Assembly: GCA_029948255.1 (NCBI GenBank)
Contig: JALIZF010001487.1
Span: 38,501 to 102,500 of the forward strand
Length of the DNA: 64,000 nt
Direction of reading: 5' to 3'
Origin: Telmatactis stephensoni
Lineage: Eukaryota; Cnidaria; Anthozoa; Actiniaria; Isophelliidae
Under the pieces are notes generated by a model that saw only the letters and a list, made by a program, of their open reading frames with translations, was not told the origin of the DNA and did not search any database. This document shows positions 11,391-24,054 of the stretch, one piece after another. The stretch's first letter is position 1. Every line of letters begins with the position of its first letter. The position numbers and the translations under genes were made by a program.

Positions 11391-12120
11391 TAAATTGCCA
11401 AAGCCCGAGCGAAGAGGGATGAGCCAGGCCCCGCCACCCGAGACCAACGCAATCTCAGAGGAAGGTAACTTCAACAGGAGCTAGGCAAAACAAAAATGTG
11501 CGCAACAGCACTAAAAAACATAGTCCATATATTATACAGATACTATTAAGTACTACTTCGCATGACTACAGGTCTAATACAATGAGATTGGCCCCTGCTC
11601 AAACTCACTGCATTCTTCACTACACCTAAATGAACGTTTAAGAGATACCTAACGTGGCAATAGGACTATAAAAACGAGAATGGTCCCTGCTCACTCTCGT
11701 TAAATGTTGACATACTAATGAAAAAGTGGGTCTGGCGAGTGACCACGCGATTACAGGAAAGGTGTACATATGTACTTAATAAAAGGGTTACATTTCCATC
11801 GCCCTAGGTGCCTAATTTAGGCGTCGCTGAAACCCTGAGCAGCTGCCCAAGAGGCAGCACATATATGAAAGCTGTGGGTTTTGTAATGATTTGTGTGGAG
11901 ACCGCAAAAAGAAAGGGCATGGTTTAGAGCCTCGGGAAATTGTGATCTTCACACCGGAGAATTGTCTGGCCAGCAAAATTAGGGACCATCAGCTAAGTTC
12001 CTAACTTTAAGGTATTCAGCGATAATGGTAACTGGACAAACCAGTTGAGGTCAAGGTCAAGGTCAAATTTTATTTACAAAAATGAGATGAGTAAAGTAAA
12101 ATATTGACAGGTTGGGCTGG

Positions 12121-12661
12121 TTAGGCTAGGGTTTGTTGCCCCCCAGAATTTGGAAGCTTAATATTATATGTGTCCTCTGGAGGCTGTACATTTAACAAAA
12201 GCCCCATTTCAATGTACTCATTGCTCCAAATTTTGTTCTTAGTCTTAATGGGTACTGCAGAACCCAGGGGGGGGGGGGGCAGCAACGGACATAAATGTAT
12301 GCTTACTAGCAGTGTCATCCCTAGCAGTAGAGGTTGGCTGGTCTCCGCCTGTTATGTTCTGGATCGCTTCAGTGACTGATTGCTGAACCAACAACGCAGA
12401 CTCAGTTTGGGTTTGTGTAGCTACAGGAGCTTGCTGAATGGCTGTATTGGTGTCAGGGGTTGCTTCGGGCGTCAGGGCAGATCGATCCTCCAGAGCTTGC
12501 CTAACTGCAACTGTGATCTTTTGGAGTAGCTGATCATCAGACTTGGTGGATGTTGATGGTGCTTGAGGCAAAGTACTACCAGTACTATTGCTGGCCACTC
12601 TACTTCTCTTAGATGGGGTACTTGGGTCCATAGATCTTGGATGGCGTCTTGATGGCATCAC
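12121..12661 (-). pseudogene. gag-like ORF fragment of a mobile element
   Basis: The minus-strand frame from 12661 encodes a Ser/Thr/Gln-rich segment with a helical LLQKITVAVRQALE and QQSVTEAIQNITGG. Across a run of 13 G (12267-12279) the frame must shift to continue into VPIKTKNKIWSNEYIEMGLL, which resembles the N-terminal gag-like proteins of DIRS-type and related tyrosine-recombinase elements as I remember them. It stops soon after (GGQQTLA). Immediately downstream on the same strand is an AATAAAATTTGACC(TTGACC)n tail. No recombinase, RT or RNase H follows. The family assignment is tentative. Confidence 0.4.
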
Positions 12662-12856
12662 AATAATTGGCCCCTAGAAGGAAACACCCGTAAGTTCCTG
12701 TTCAATGACAATGAAAGGAAACAGGAGAAACGTTTTTTTGCACACCACTGCCAAATGTCACCGACTTAACATCAATAGATTTTCCTGTAGTGCTAAACAC
12801 ATGAATTGACCAGGGCAACACTCACGTTTCCTGACGAGGAGATCATGCTGCACCAT

Positions 12857-13137
12857 GGGTATAAATACAGAAAGGGTATAAATAACCCTAAACTGTAAGT
12901 AGAACCTGAGTGGGGTATAAATAACCCCAACAGATAATATAAATAGGGTATAAATAACCCCAATATAATACAAATAGGGTATAAATAACCCCAATAAAAT
13001 AAGTATTAGGGTATAAATAACCCCAATGATATTTACATGATACAGATGGGATATAAATAACCCCAAAACTGTAAGCATGGGCAAATAAAGTATAAATAAC
13101 TCCAATAATTACACAGTAGGGTATACATAACCCTAAA
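12857..13137. repeat. array of near-palindromic GGGTATAAATAACCC elements
   Basis: About nine copies of GGGTATAAATAACCCC, spaced roughly 30-40 bp, with variable spacers. Each copy contains a TATAAATA box within a GGGGT/ACCCC near-palindrome. The array ends about 160 bp before the orphan ORF at 13296. It could be a minisatellite or a cluster of promoter or protein-binding elements; the sequence alone does not decide. Confidence 0.75.
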
Positions 13138-13295
13138 AAAATACAACAGTCATGTACATACAAAAAGTGACAAGCCGATCAAAATGGACAGCGGTGCTCA
13201 TAAATCACGATGGTCATTTGCCATGGTTTTCCTCCCGCATCACGGGCTCAAAGTCTCCAGCGGTCAATCACTTGTAACTAAAATCCTTTATCAAA

Positions 13296-14015
13296 ATGGC
13301 AGAAAGTACTTTCCCAGAGGGGAGGAAAAGTTGTCTTTCTCTGAGGCCTTTTGGGACAGAAAATGTCTCCGAGCAAGGATCAAAATTTTGGAACAAGAAT
13401 TCTGTAGAAATGAAGTTTACCGTGGAAAAAAATTGGCTGAAAATGGCTCGGTTTGCGGACACTAAACTAAACTATAGTATAAGAAGTTTAGATACAATAT
13501 TAGAGGAACTAACAGAGAATAAACTAGAACTTGTGGGACCTATCCTGGACAGTTTTTTGAAAGAAATCGGTAATTCTATTTCTTCTAAACTTGGTCGTTC
13601 AAGGATGACTGGCCTTATGACTCCGAGTGTGCTTTTTGTTCCTTACCCTATCTTCAAACATATCATAGTCTTGATATCTGGCTACGGAGGACAAATCCAC
13701 ACTAAAGACGGAAAGTTGATCACTGTTACTATAAACAAACCTTGTACTGCGGAGAAAGTATGGTCTCCTGCCCGTTTTAATGGAGAAAACGTCCTTGCCA
13801 AGAGGCACTTCGAAAAGGTCCCTTCCAATGACCATGAGAACAGAATCGTTAATTTATTGAAGGGAAAATCATTAGTTGTTGTCACAAACTCAACACCAAT
13901 TGTGATGTCTTATTCAGTTTTGCCACAAAAACTAACTACGACGTTTTATGTGCAATGCTATGACCGGGATGGATTTGCCAATGATGCTAGTCTACAAAGT
14001 CTCATGAACTCTTAA
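13296..14015 (+). CDS. orphan single-exon ORF, 239 codons
   Basis: It starts at CAAAATGGCAGAAAG, a reasonable context, and is unbroken to a TAA. The N-terminal third is polar and basic. The middle has KLNYSIRSLDTILEELTENK (helical) and the C-terminal half has a mixed alpha/beta look (IIVLISGYGGQI, SLVVVTNSTPIVM). There is no signal peptide and no motif I recognise. A second overlapping frame starts at 13184 but is shorter and looks like a shadow. It could be a lineage-specific gene or a decayed mobile-element ORF. The TATAAATA array lies just upstream. Confidence 0.45.
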   Translation: MAESTFPEGRKSCLSLRPFGTENVSEQGSKFWNKNSVEMKFTVEKNWLKMARFADTKLNYSIRSLDTILEELTENKLELVGPILDSFLKEIGNSISSKLGRSRMTGLMTPSVLFVPYPIFKHIIVLISGYGGQIHTKDGKLITVTINKPCTAEKVWSPARFNGENVLAKRHFEKVPSNDHENRIVNLLKGKSLVVVTNSTPIVMSYSVLPQKLTTTFYVQCYDRDGFANDASLQSLMNS

Positions 14016-14368
14016 CAAAATAATCAACAATGGCATTTATGCTATAAACTTGCTATTCAAGTTCAGAATCCAAATCAAAATTGAGAATTGGATTTATTCT
14101 TATACAAAATGAAGGGAACAATTGTTTGTTTAAATGCATGTTTATTATTGACCAATTAATACTCAAGATTCAAGTACATTTATAGTTCAAATATTGTAAC
14201 CATGCAAGTCAAATGAAATACTCATAGTATAAGAAGTGTTTGTACACCATTTACCCCATTGCTTGTGCTCTATTTCTTATTCCTGTTGTTTGTTATGGGT
14301 TATATAAAACAATAGATGCTATGATTTGCTTTACAAGTTGATAAACAGCAAATAGTGAAAGTGTATTA

Positions 14369-14503
14369 GAGTGAGCGCACTTAACCCATGAAATAGTTAG
14401 TAGACTACTAGTTACTAGTAGATCTTATTTCCATTGTTTTTTTCCTGCCTATTGAACTATTACACACTTCAGTTAGTGTTTCACGGATTAAGTGCGCTCA
14501 CTT
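14369..14503. mobile_element. 135-bp mariner-type MITE with TA flanks
   Basis: The ends are GAGTGAGCGCACTTAA and the imperfect inverse TTAAGTGCGCTCACTT, flanked by TA on both sides. It belongs to the same family as 40908-41045, 52115-52259 and 52812-52929, which share GAGTGC-type ends, a CCGTGAAA block and a TTTCCATTGTTTA-like interior. It is non-coding. Confidence 0.7.
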
Positions 14504-14824
14504 TATACTTTGCCCTTTTTACTGCTGAATACTCTTTTGATCGAAAATGCCACATATTCCAACTCCAAATGTACAAAAACTTGTACACCGTGTACCAAAA
14601 AAATTAAATTATGTTCACTCTTTGCAATACTGACCTTTGTTGGTAGAAACATGCTGAAACACGGTCCCAGCTGCCAGTGATTAGAAGCAGTGTTTACTAG
14701 ATGGTTTCGCATTATCCCAGAGTGATAAATTCCAGAAATTTTTATCATCTGCTACATATAGAAGGTATAGAGATCATTTCGATCGTATGAAGCCATTTTT
14801 GTATGCAGTTCTTAAGATTAATTC

Positions 14825-15010
14825 ACACAACTTGTCACGCAACAAAAATTGATGTTGCAGGTTGAGTAAATTCCGCCTTCCACTTTTTGCAGCAAGTAGG
14901 TGTAAGCTTCAACATTGGTTTTTGTTGCATGAAAATCACTCTACAACTTGCAACGCAACGTTGCTTGACAAGTTGCACGATTTTGTTGCAGTCGTATTAA
15001 TGGCCGCACC
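14825..15010. repeat. TTGCAAC-rich interspersed repeat
   Basis: Contains several CAACTTGTCACGCAACA-like motifs and their inverse (CAACGTTGCTTGACAAGTTG), suggesting a small foldback element. Boundaries are not clear. From here to 16045 I see no gene, only another weak inverted pair (CGGAGCACAG at about 15845 and CTGTGCTCCG at about 16025). Confidence 0.35.
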
Positions 15011-16045
15011 AAGAGCCGGTTTTCAAGCGCTGATTGGTAAATAGAATATTCTTTAATGTTAGTTTATTTGTAAACAATCAAGGCATTGTAGGCACTTACA
15101 ATATAAAGATGTACTTATTCCCGTCCTTTATTTTTTATTGAGTTTCTCTGACTATACTTATCTATGCATGGAATGACTAAGTGCTGTTTGACTGAAAACT
15201 CTTTTTTTTACTCTTTTAGGAAGACAGTCAGTGTTAGATGTACGGTGTAACTAAAGACAGAGCAAAGTTTAGACATTGTTAATATTCAGCGTTTATGAAT
15301 GTTCTGAGTTTTCAAATAAAAGTTTAACAATAAAATAGGGGAGCTGAGTATGTACAGGAGATTTAATAATGCACGTTAATGGTTGGCGATTCAGTCAGTG
15401 GGATCGCGCTTGAAACTGCTCGTGTTGAAATCGCAGGCCATTTGCACGCGGAACTTGTGGTCGCCTTGAAATGATCGACCAAGTGGCAGCTCTATAGCGT
15501 GACAAAAAAAAAGCCGCCTATGTTAACATACATTAGATAGGTATCTTTAATTGTAAATGGGCTGCAAGATGCGCGTCACCTGCAATGCATGCTATTCTCA
15601 ACCACAAACCTCATAAAATTAGCAATGAAAATTTCCAGCACTTAAGGAAAGCAACATTTTGATGGAGCCCAGCCAAAAAAGCTATTACTACATTGAATTT
15701 TCAATTAAGGCGGAAAAGGTTATAAAAACAACTGCAGACCCGTGCCTCATATGAGGAATCATCGACCTCCTCCTCCCCTATGGCTCGTGTTCTCCTTACA
15801 CTTCTTTCGTTCTCTCGTCACTTCCTGCATGCTGTATTACTGAACGGAGCACAGAAAAAGTTGGTCTATTTGTTAAACGCAGTACGGAAAAAGATGTTCT
15901 ATTTGTTTTATTATATATTTTGAAGCAAATATTCAAGGGAAAATGTTCGATTTTCTCTGTACAAAAATTCAAAACGTGCATGCCGCTGTGGTCCAACTCG
16001 CTCTACTGACATCAGAACTGTGCTCCGTTCTCTACAGCTTTCAGC

Positions 16046-16199
16046 CAATCAGAGAGTATCGACAAGGAAAGCCAAAAGTCTGTAGAGTAGATAATTAAAT
16101 TTCCAATCAACATGAATGCATCAATATTTTGAAAACGCTTGATGCTAAAATAGAAGGCCTACAAGCAAGACAAAGGCTAATAAATGACGTTGAGCTAAG
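16046..16199 (+). pseudogene. BEN-family gene copy, left fragment
   Basis: Matches 61930-62050, including the CCAAAAGTCTGTAGAG stretch and GAAAACGCTTGATG. It encodes part of the coiled coil that precedes the BEN-like domain in the 61.9 kb copy. It is cut at 16199 by the 7.9 kb transposon and continues after 24054. Confidence 0.6.
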
Positions 16200-16274
16200 G
16201 GTAATACGTCCATGTTCACATACACCAATGGGAAAAAATCCACAACAATTCTATACCGTCACTCCTACTACACA

Positions 16275-19200
16275 TAATTGAACATCACTAGCCATCATCA
16301 GACGTTAGTATGTATCACTACATGTTATCATCCATCACTATCCATCACTCTCCATCACTATGCATCACTATCCATCACTATCCGTTACTAGGCATCACTA
16401 TCCATCACTATGCATCACTATCCATCACTATCCGTTACTAGGCATCACTATCCATCACTATCCATCACTATGCATCACTATGCATCACTATCCATCACTA
16501 TCCATCACTATCCGTCACTATGCATCACTATGCATCACTATCCATCACTATCCGTTACTAGGCATCAGCATCCGTCACTAGCCATAATTATCCGTCACTA
16601 CGCATCACTAACTGTCACTACGCATCACTATCCGTTACTATGCATCACTATCCATCACCAGGCATCACTATCCGTCACTAGGCATCACTATCCATCACTA
16701 TCTATCACTATCCGTCACAATCCATCACTATCCATCACTATCCATCACTACGCATCACTATCCGTCACTATGCATCACTATCCGTCACTATGCATCACTA
16801 TCCTTCACTATGCATCACTATCCATCACTATCCATCACTATGCATCACTATGCATCACTATCCGTCACTATGCATCACTATCCATCACTATGCATCACTA
16901 TCCATCACTATGCATCACTATCCGTCACTATCCATCACTATCCGTTACTAGGCATCACTTTCTGTCACTAGCCATAATTATCCATCACTATGCATCACTA
17001 TCCATCACTATGCATCACTATCCGTCACTATGCATCACTATCCATCACTATGCATCACTATCCGTCACTATCCATCACTATCCGTCACTACACATCACTA
17101 TCGGTCACTATCCATCACTATCCGTTACTAGGCATCACTATCTGTCACTAGCCATAATTATCCATCACTATGCATCACTATCCATCACTACGCATCACTA
17201 TCCGTCACTATGCATCACTATCCGTCACTACGCATCACTATCCGTCACTATCCATCACTATCCGTTACTAGGCATCACTATCTGTCACTAGCCATAATTA
17301 TCCGCCACTACGCATCACTAACCGTCACTATCCAACACTATCCGTCACTATCCATCACTAGCCGTTACTAGCCATAATAATCCGTCACTACGCATCACTG
17401 TCCGGTATTGACAATAACTGTCCGTCACTAGCCACCACTATCTATCACTACCTATCACTTTCCATCATTACTCATCACTAGGCATCACTGGCCATCGCTA
17501 TCAGTCACTGGCCATCATTATCAGTCACTGGGCATCACTAACCATCACTATCCATCACTATCCGTCACTATCCATCACTATCCGTCACTATCCATCACTA
17601 TCAATCATTAGACATCACGTTTCATCACTATCCATCACTATGCATCACTATCGATCACTATCGATCACTATCCGTCACTATCCATCACTATCCGTCACTA
17701 CGCATCACTATCCGTCACTACGCATCACTATCCGTCACTATGCATCACTATCTGTCACTACGCATCACTATCGGTCACTATCCATCACTATCCGTTACTA
17801 GGCATCACTATCTGTCACTAGCCATAATTATCCATCACTATGCATCACTATCCATCACTATGCATCACTATCCGTCACTATGCATCACTATCCATCACTA
17901 TACATCACTATCCGTCACTATCCATCACTATCCGTTACTAGGCATCACTATCTGTCACTAGCCATAATTATCCATCACTATGCATCACTATCCATCACTA
18001 TGCATCACTATCCGTCACTATGCATCACTATCCATCACTATGCATCACTATCCGTCACTATGCATCACTATCCATCACTATGCATCACTATCCGTCACTA
18101 TCCATCACTATCCGTCACTACGCATCACTATCGGTCACTATCCATCACTATCCGTTACTAGGCATCACTATCTGTCACTAGCCATAATTATCCATCACTA
18201 TGCATCACTATCCATCACTATGCATCACTATCCGTCACTATGCATCACTATCCATCACTACGCATCACTATCCGTCACTATGCATCACTATCCGTCACTA
18301 CGCATCACTATCCGTCACTATCCATCACTATCCGTTACTAGGCATCACTATCTGTCACTAGCCATAATTATCCGTCACTACGCATCACTAACCGTCACTA
18401 TCCATCACTATCCGTCACTATGCATCACTATCCATCACTATGCATCACTATCCGTCACTATCCATCACTATCCGTCACTACGCATCACTATCGGACACTA
18501 TCCATCACTATCCGTCACTACGCATCACTATCCGTCACTATCCATCACTAGCCGTTACTAGCCATAATAATCCGTCACTACGCATCACTGTCCGGTATTG
18601 ACCATAACTGTCCGTCACTAGCCACCACTATCTATCACTACCTATCACTTTATCATTACTCATCACTAGGCATCACTAGCCATCGCTATCAGTCACCGGC
18701 CATCATTATCAGTCACTGGGCATCACTATCCATTACTATCCATCACTATCCATCACTATCCATCACTATCCGTCACTATCCATCACTATCCATCACTAGA
18801 CATCACGTTTCATCATTGCCCATCACTAGGCATCACTATCCATCACTATCCATAACTATCCATCACTATCCATCACTATCCGTTACTAGCCATCACTTTC
18901 CATCACTAGCTATCACTTATCATTATCCACCACTAGACATCACTATACATCACTGTCCGTCACTATCCGTTGTTAGCCATCACTATCCATCACTATCCTT
19001 CACTGGCCATCACTACCTATCACTTTCCATCATTATCCATCACTAGACATCACTATACATCACTGTCCGTCACTATCCGTTGTTAGCCATCACTATCCAT
19101 CACTACCTATCACTTTCCATCATTATCCATCACTAGACATCATTGTCCGTCACTATCGGTTGTTAGCCATCACTATCCATCACTATCCGTCACCAGGCAT

Positions 19201-19850
19201 CACTATCTGTCACTAGCCATCACTTGCCATCACTTGCCATCACCATCAGTGACTAGCCATCACTATCCGTTATTAGCCAACACTATCCGTCACTGGCCAT
19301 CACTGGCCATCATTATCCGTCACTTGGCATGACCATCCGTCACCAGGCTTCACTATCCGTCACTACCTATCACTATCTGTCACTAGCCATCACTTGCCAT
19401 CACTTGCCATCACCATCAGTGACTAGCCATCACTATCCGTTATTAGCCAACACTATCCGTCACTGGCCATCACTGGCCATCATTATCCGTCACTTGGCAT
19501 GACTATCCGTCACCAGGCTTCACTATCCGTCACTACCTATCACTATCTGTCACTAGCCATCACTTTCCATCACTTGCCATCACCATCAGTGACTAGCCAT
19601 CACTATCCGTTATTAGCCATCACTATCCGTTATTAGCCATTACTAGCTATCACTAGCCATCACTATCCGTTATTAGCTATCACTATCCGTTATTAGCCAT
19701 TACTAGCTATCACTAGCCATCACTATCCGTTATTAGCCATCACTATCCGTTATTAGCCATTACTAGCTATCACTAGGCATCACTATCCGTCACTAGCCAT
19801 CACCGACATAACTGGCCATCACTATACATAGATATCAGTCATCCGTTAGC
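16275..19850 (+). repeat. 10-bp minisatellite, left arm
   Basis: Repeats of CCATCACTAT with variants (GCATCACTAT, CCGTCACTAT, CCGTTACTAG). A higher-order block containing CTGTCACTAGCCATAATTA recurs several times between about 16950 and 18380, and a block with GGTATTGAC near 17405 and 18595 marks another duplication. Long open frames (HHYPSLSITI repeats) arise because the 10-mer has no stop in several frames; I do not treat them as genes. Confidence 0.9.
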
Positions 19851-19999
19851 CATTTCTATTTGTCACTAAGGCGTGTTCCGTTCTTTGTCTATTTATATTA
19901 GTTTCGTGTTTCACTAATCAAAGCAAAGGCAAATCTCGAGGTTTAGTCGATTTTTGAGAACAACTACGTACGTGTGGCAGTGGTATATAAATCGACGGC

Positions 20000-20142
20000 G
20001 TATGTTTAGATATTTTTGTAATAACAATTATTTAGTTCTGAATTTTCATTGATTGTTCATTTATCATATTGTAACAATTTAATTCAGCTTCACGGCTGCA
20101 ATTCTTAGTTCTAAGTTCTAGTAATAAACTATCTATCTATCT
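20000..20142 (+). mobile_element. LINE-like 3' tail with (ATCT) repeats in the spacer
   Basis: Ends AGTAATAAACTATCTATCTA, a polyadenylation-like signal running into a microsatellite, like the tails near 10.2, 33.1 and 45.5 kb. The rest of the spacer (19850-21360) is AT-rich and holds no gene I can support. Confidence 0.4.
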
Positions 20143-21361
20143 ACTCTGTTAAAAGATAGCTTCAGTATAATCCCATGTAGCCCATGTTAGCAATGTTGCC
20201 TTTCACCCTTTTTAGAATTCATGATTAGATAAACAATACTAATAGCTGCCATCAAATGAATTACGTATTATTTTATGGCAAACACCGCAAAATAGCATGG
20301 CAGACCATGACAAATGCGGGGCAGACTAATGACAACAAATGACAATACATTAACACGAAAACACCGCCAACCTCTGGTTCCCCGGACACCAATATTAAAA
20401 CAATACAATAATAAAACATTCAAAATCAAAACAATACAATACAATATAAAAACAATACGATAAAATATTTGAACTTAAAAACCGCACATTGCAACGTTTA
20501 GCTTATTAGGCATGCATTGCAACACCGCATCTTTCCCGGAACTTTTCAGCCTTTCAGCACCGCAACAACCAGGCAAACACCACAAGTCCTTAAACCATAC
20601 ATAATGTTGGACTATCGGCTAAATATATGTAAAGCAAGAAAGCCAAAATATAATTAGTTTGTTGTTTTGAAACGGTTCTTGTTCACAAATCTAACATCAC
20701 ATTTTGGTCAATTTACGCATCACATGCACGCGCTGCCAAATTATGTCAATTCTCGAATTACGGGCCAATCACGAGCAAATCACGGAAACCTTTTTTCCCG
20801 TCTTTTTCAGGATGCGTATATTAATTCATACGGAATGTAACTGTTGTCAGGTTGCAAGTCGCACGATTGGAAATTTGCTTTTTAAAATCACGGACTAATT
20901 ATAATTTTAGCCTGAATCACGCATCAATTGCATTTGATTTTAGTTCAGAATCATCGACTTTTATTGACCGAACTGTGACCAAGTAAACCAATCCAACACT
21001 TCACTTTGACTACGGCTTATTCCACTTCACAAACGTAAACCCAAACGAACGGCGAGAACTACGATAAGTAATCAACAATAACTAATTAATTACTATCCTA
21101 CGTTGTTATACAAAGGTTAAGGATTTCATGCATAAGTCAACTACAACAAAACTAGCAGAAACTTCAGGTCGATATGTGACCAACCTAAAATAACTAGTGT
21201 AAACACACTATTCAAACTACTTAGCGATTCATGCTAAACCAACAACTTAATTAGACAATCCTATACCTGATTACTGTAGAAGTAAATCACTTGTAAACAA
21301 CAAAAACTGAAATAGAGATCGGTTGCATGAAGCAAACCGGCAAATCTACAGCTTTTTAATA

Positions 21362-23990
21362 ATGGCCAGTGATGGATAGTGATGGCTAATAACGGATAGT
21401 GACGGACAGTGATGTATAGTGACAGATAGTGATGGCTAGTGACGGATAGTAATGGATAGTGACGGATAGTGATGCCTAGTGATGGATAGTGATAGAAAGT
21501 GATGCCTAGTGATGGAGAGTGATGGATAGTGATGCCTAGTGACTGACAGAGATGGCCAGCGATGGATAGTGATGCATAGTGACGGATAGTGATGCGTAGT
21601 GACGGTTAGTGATGCGTAGTGACGGATAATTATGGCTAGTGACGGATAGTGATGCCTAGTAACGGATAGTGATGACCAGTGATGGATAGTGATGCCTAGT
21701 AACGGATAGTGATGGATAGTGATGCATAGTGATGCAGTGACGGATAGTAATGGATAGTGACAGATAGTGATGGCTAGTGACGGATAGTGATGGATAGTGA
21801 CGGATAGTGATGCCTAGTGATGGGTAGTGGTAGGAAGTGATGCCTAGTGATGGAAAGTGATGGATAGTGATGCCCAGTGACTGATAGTGACGACCGGTGA
21901 GTGATAGTGATGCCTAGTGATGCCTAGTGATGAGTAATGATGGAAAGTGATAGGTAGTGATAGATAGTGATGGCTAGTGACGGACAGTTATGGTCAATAC
22001 CGGACAGTGATGGCTAATAACGGATAATGATGACTAGTAACTAATAGTGATGTATAAGGATGGCTAGTGACGGATATCGATGCTTAGTGACGGATATCGA
22101 TGCCTAGTGACGGATATCGATGCCTAGTAACGGATAGTGATGCCTGGTGATGGACAGTGATGTATAGTGATGCGTAGTGACGGTTAGTGATGCGTAGTGA
22201 CGGATAATTATGGCTAGTGATGGATAGTGATGCCTAGTAACGGATAGTGATGGATAGTGACGGATAGTGATGTATAGTGATGGATAGTGATGCATAGTGA
22301 CGGATAGTGATGGATAGTGACGGATAGTGATGTATAGTGATGGATAGTGATGCATAGTGACGGATAGTGATGGATAGTGACGGTTAGTGAGCGTAGTGAT
22401 GGTTAGTGATGCATAGTGACGGATAGTGATGGCTAGTGACGGATAGTGATGCCTAGTAACGGATAGTGATGGTTAGTGATGCATAGTGATGGATAGTGAT
22501 GGATAGTAACGGATAGTGATGGCTAGTAACGGATAGTGGTGGATAGTGACGGTTAGTGATGCATAGTGATGGATAGTGATGGATAGTAACGGATAGTGAT
22601 GGCTAGTAACGGATAGTGGTGGATAGTGACGGATAGTGATGCATAGTGATGGATAGTGATGCATAGTGACGGATAGTGATGGATAGTGACGGTTAGTGAT
22701 GCGTAGTGACGGATTATTATGGCTAGTGACGGATAGTGATGCCTAGTAACGGATAGTGATGGATAGTGACGGATAGTGGTGCATAGTGATGGATAGTGAT
22801 GCATAGTGACGGATAGTGATACATAGTGACGGTTAGTGATGCGTAGTGACGGATAATTATGGCTAGTGATGGATAGTGATGCCTAGTAACGGATAGTGAT
22901 GGATAGTGACGGATAGTGATGCGTAGTGACGGATAGTGATGGCTAGTGACGGATAGTGATGCCTAGTAACGGATAGTGATGGATAGTGACGGATAGTGAT
23001 GCATAATGATGGATAGTGATACGTAGTGACGAATGTCGATGCCTAGTGACGGATATCGATGCCTAGTAACGGATAGTGATGCCTGGTGATGGATAGTGAT
23101 GTATAGTGATGCGTAGTGACGGTTAGTGATGCGTAGTGACGGATAATTATGGCTAGTGACGGATAGTGATGCCTAGTAACGGATAGTGATGGATAGTGAC
23201 GGATAGTGATGCATAGTGATGCATAGTAACGGATAGTGATGGATAGTGATGTATAGTGATGCATAGTGACGGATAGTGATGGATAGTGATGGATAGTGAT
23301 GCATAGTAACGGATAGTGATGGATAGTGATGCATAGTGATGGAGAGTGATGGAGAGTGATGGATAGTGATGGATGATAACATGTAGTGATACATACTAAC
23401 GTCTGATGATGGCTAGTGATGTTCAATTACGTGTAGTGACGGATATCGATGCCTGGTGACGGATATCGATGCCTAGTAACGGAAAGTGATGCCTGGTGAT
23501 GGATAGTGATGCATAGTGACGGATAGTGATGCGTAGTGACGGTTAGTGATGCGTAGTGACGGATAATTATGGCTAGTGACGGATATTGATGCCTAGTAAC
23601 GGGTAGTGATGGATAGTGATGCCTAGTAACGGATAGTGATGGATAGTGATGGATAGTGATGCATAGTGATGGATAGTGATGGATAGTGATGCCTAGTAAC
23701 GGATAGTGATGGATAGTGATGGATAGTGATGCATAGTAACGGATAGTGATGGATAGTGATGGATAGTGATGCATAGTAACGGATAGTGATGGATAGTGAT
23801 GCATAGTGATGCATAGTGACGGATAGTGATGGATAGTGATGCATAGTGATGCATAGTAACGGATAGTGATGGATAGTGATGCATAGTGATGCATAGTGAT
23901 GGAGAGTGATGGATAGTGATGGATGATAACATGTAGTGATACATACTAACGTCTGATGATGGCTAGTGATGTTCAATTACGTGTAGTAGG
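21362..23990 (-). repeat. 10-bp minisatellite, right arm
   Basis: The complement of the left array (units such as GATGGATAGT). It contains a 550-bp tandem duplication: the block GGATGATAACATGTAGTGAT occurs at 23371 and again at 23921, the second copy being the true arm end. Blocks with GATATCGATGCC near 22080, 23040 and 23450 are further internal duplications. It is not a simple copy of the left arm, so the arms have evolved separately. Confidence 0.9.
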
Positions 23991-24054
23991 AGTGACGGTA
24001 TAGAATTATTGTGGATTTTTCCCCATTGGTGTATGTGAACATGGACGTATTACC

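Larger units (their letters stand above)
16200..24054. mobile_element. 7.9 kb transposon with giant opposed 10-bp minisatellite arms
   Basis: The ends are perfect inverts (GGTAATACGTCC and GGACGTATTACC) and continue as a ~75-bp unique TIR including ATGTTCACATACACC. Both sides carry GAGCTAAG (16192-16199 and 24055-24062), an 8-bp target duplication. Inside the TIR, each arm becomes a long array of a 10-bp repeat (CCATCACTAT on the left, its complement on the right), about 3.5 and 2.6 kb. The 1.5 kb centre has no coding capacity. An 8-bp duplication fits hAT, P, Merlin or Mutator-like elements, but the ends do not let me choose. It is non-autonomous. Confidence 0.85.

Noticed and set aside
12040..12075. 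AGGTCA direct repeats as a nuclear-receptor site
   Set aside because: Better explained as the TTGACC microsatellite tail of a minus-strand retroelement following an AATAAA-like signal.
13184..13465. ORF overlapping the orphan gene
   Set aside because: Shorter, in another frame over the same DNA, with no support beyond being open.
16275..19850. CRISPR-like regular repeats
   Set aside because: Contiguous 10-bp tandem units without spacers, in eukaryotic DNA with TIRs and a target duplication.
16360..23976. Many long open frames encoding HHYPSL/SITI repeats on both strands
   Set aside because: They are forced by a 10-bp repeat lacking stops in several frames. Frames overlap, there is no gene-like start or composition, and both arms give the same peptide from opposite strands.
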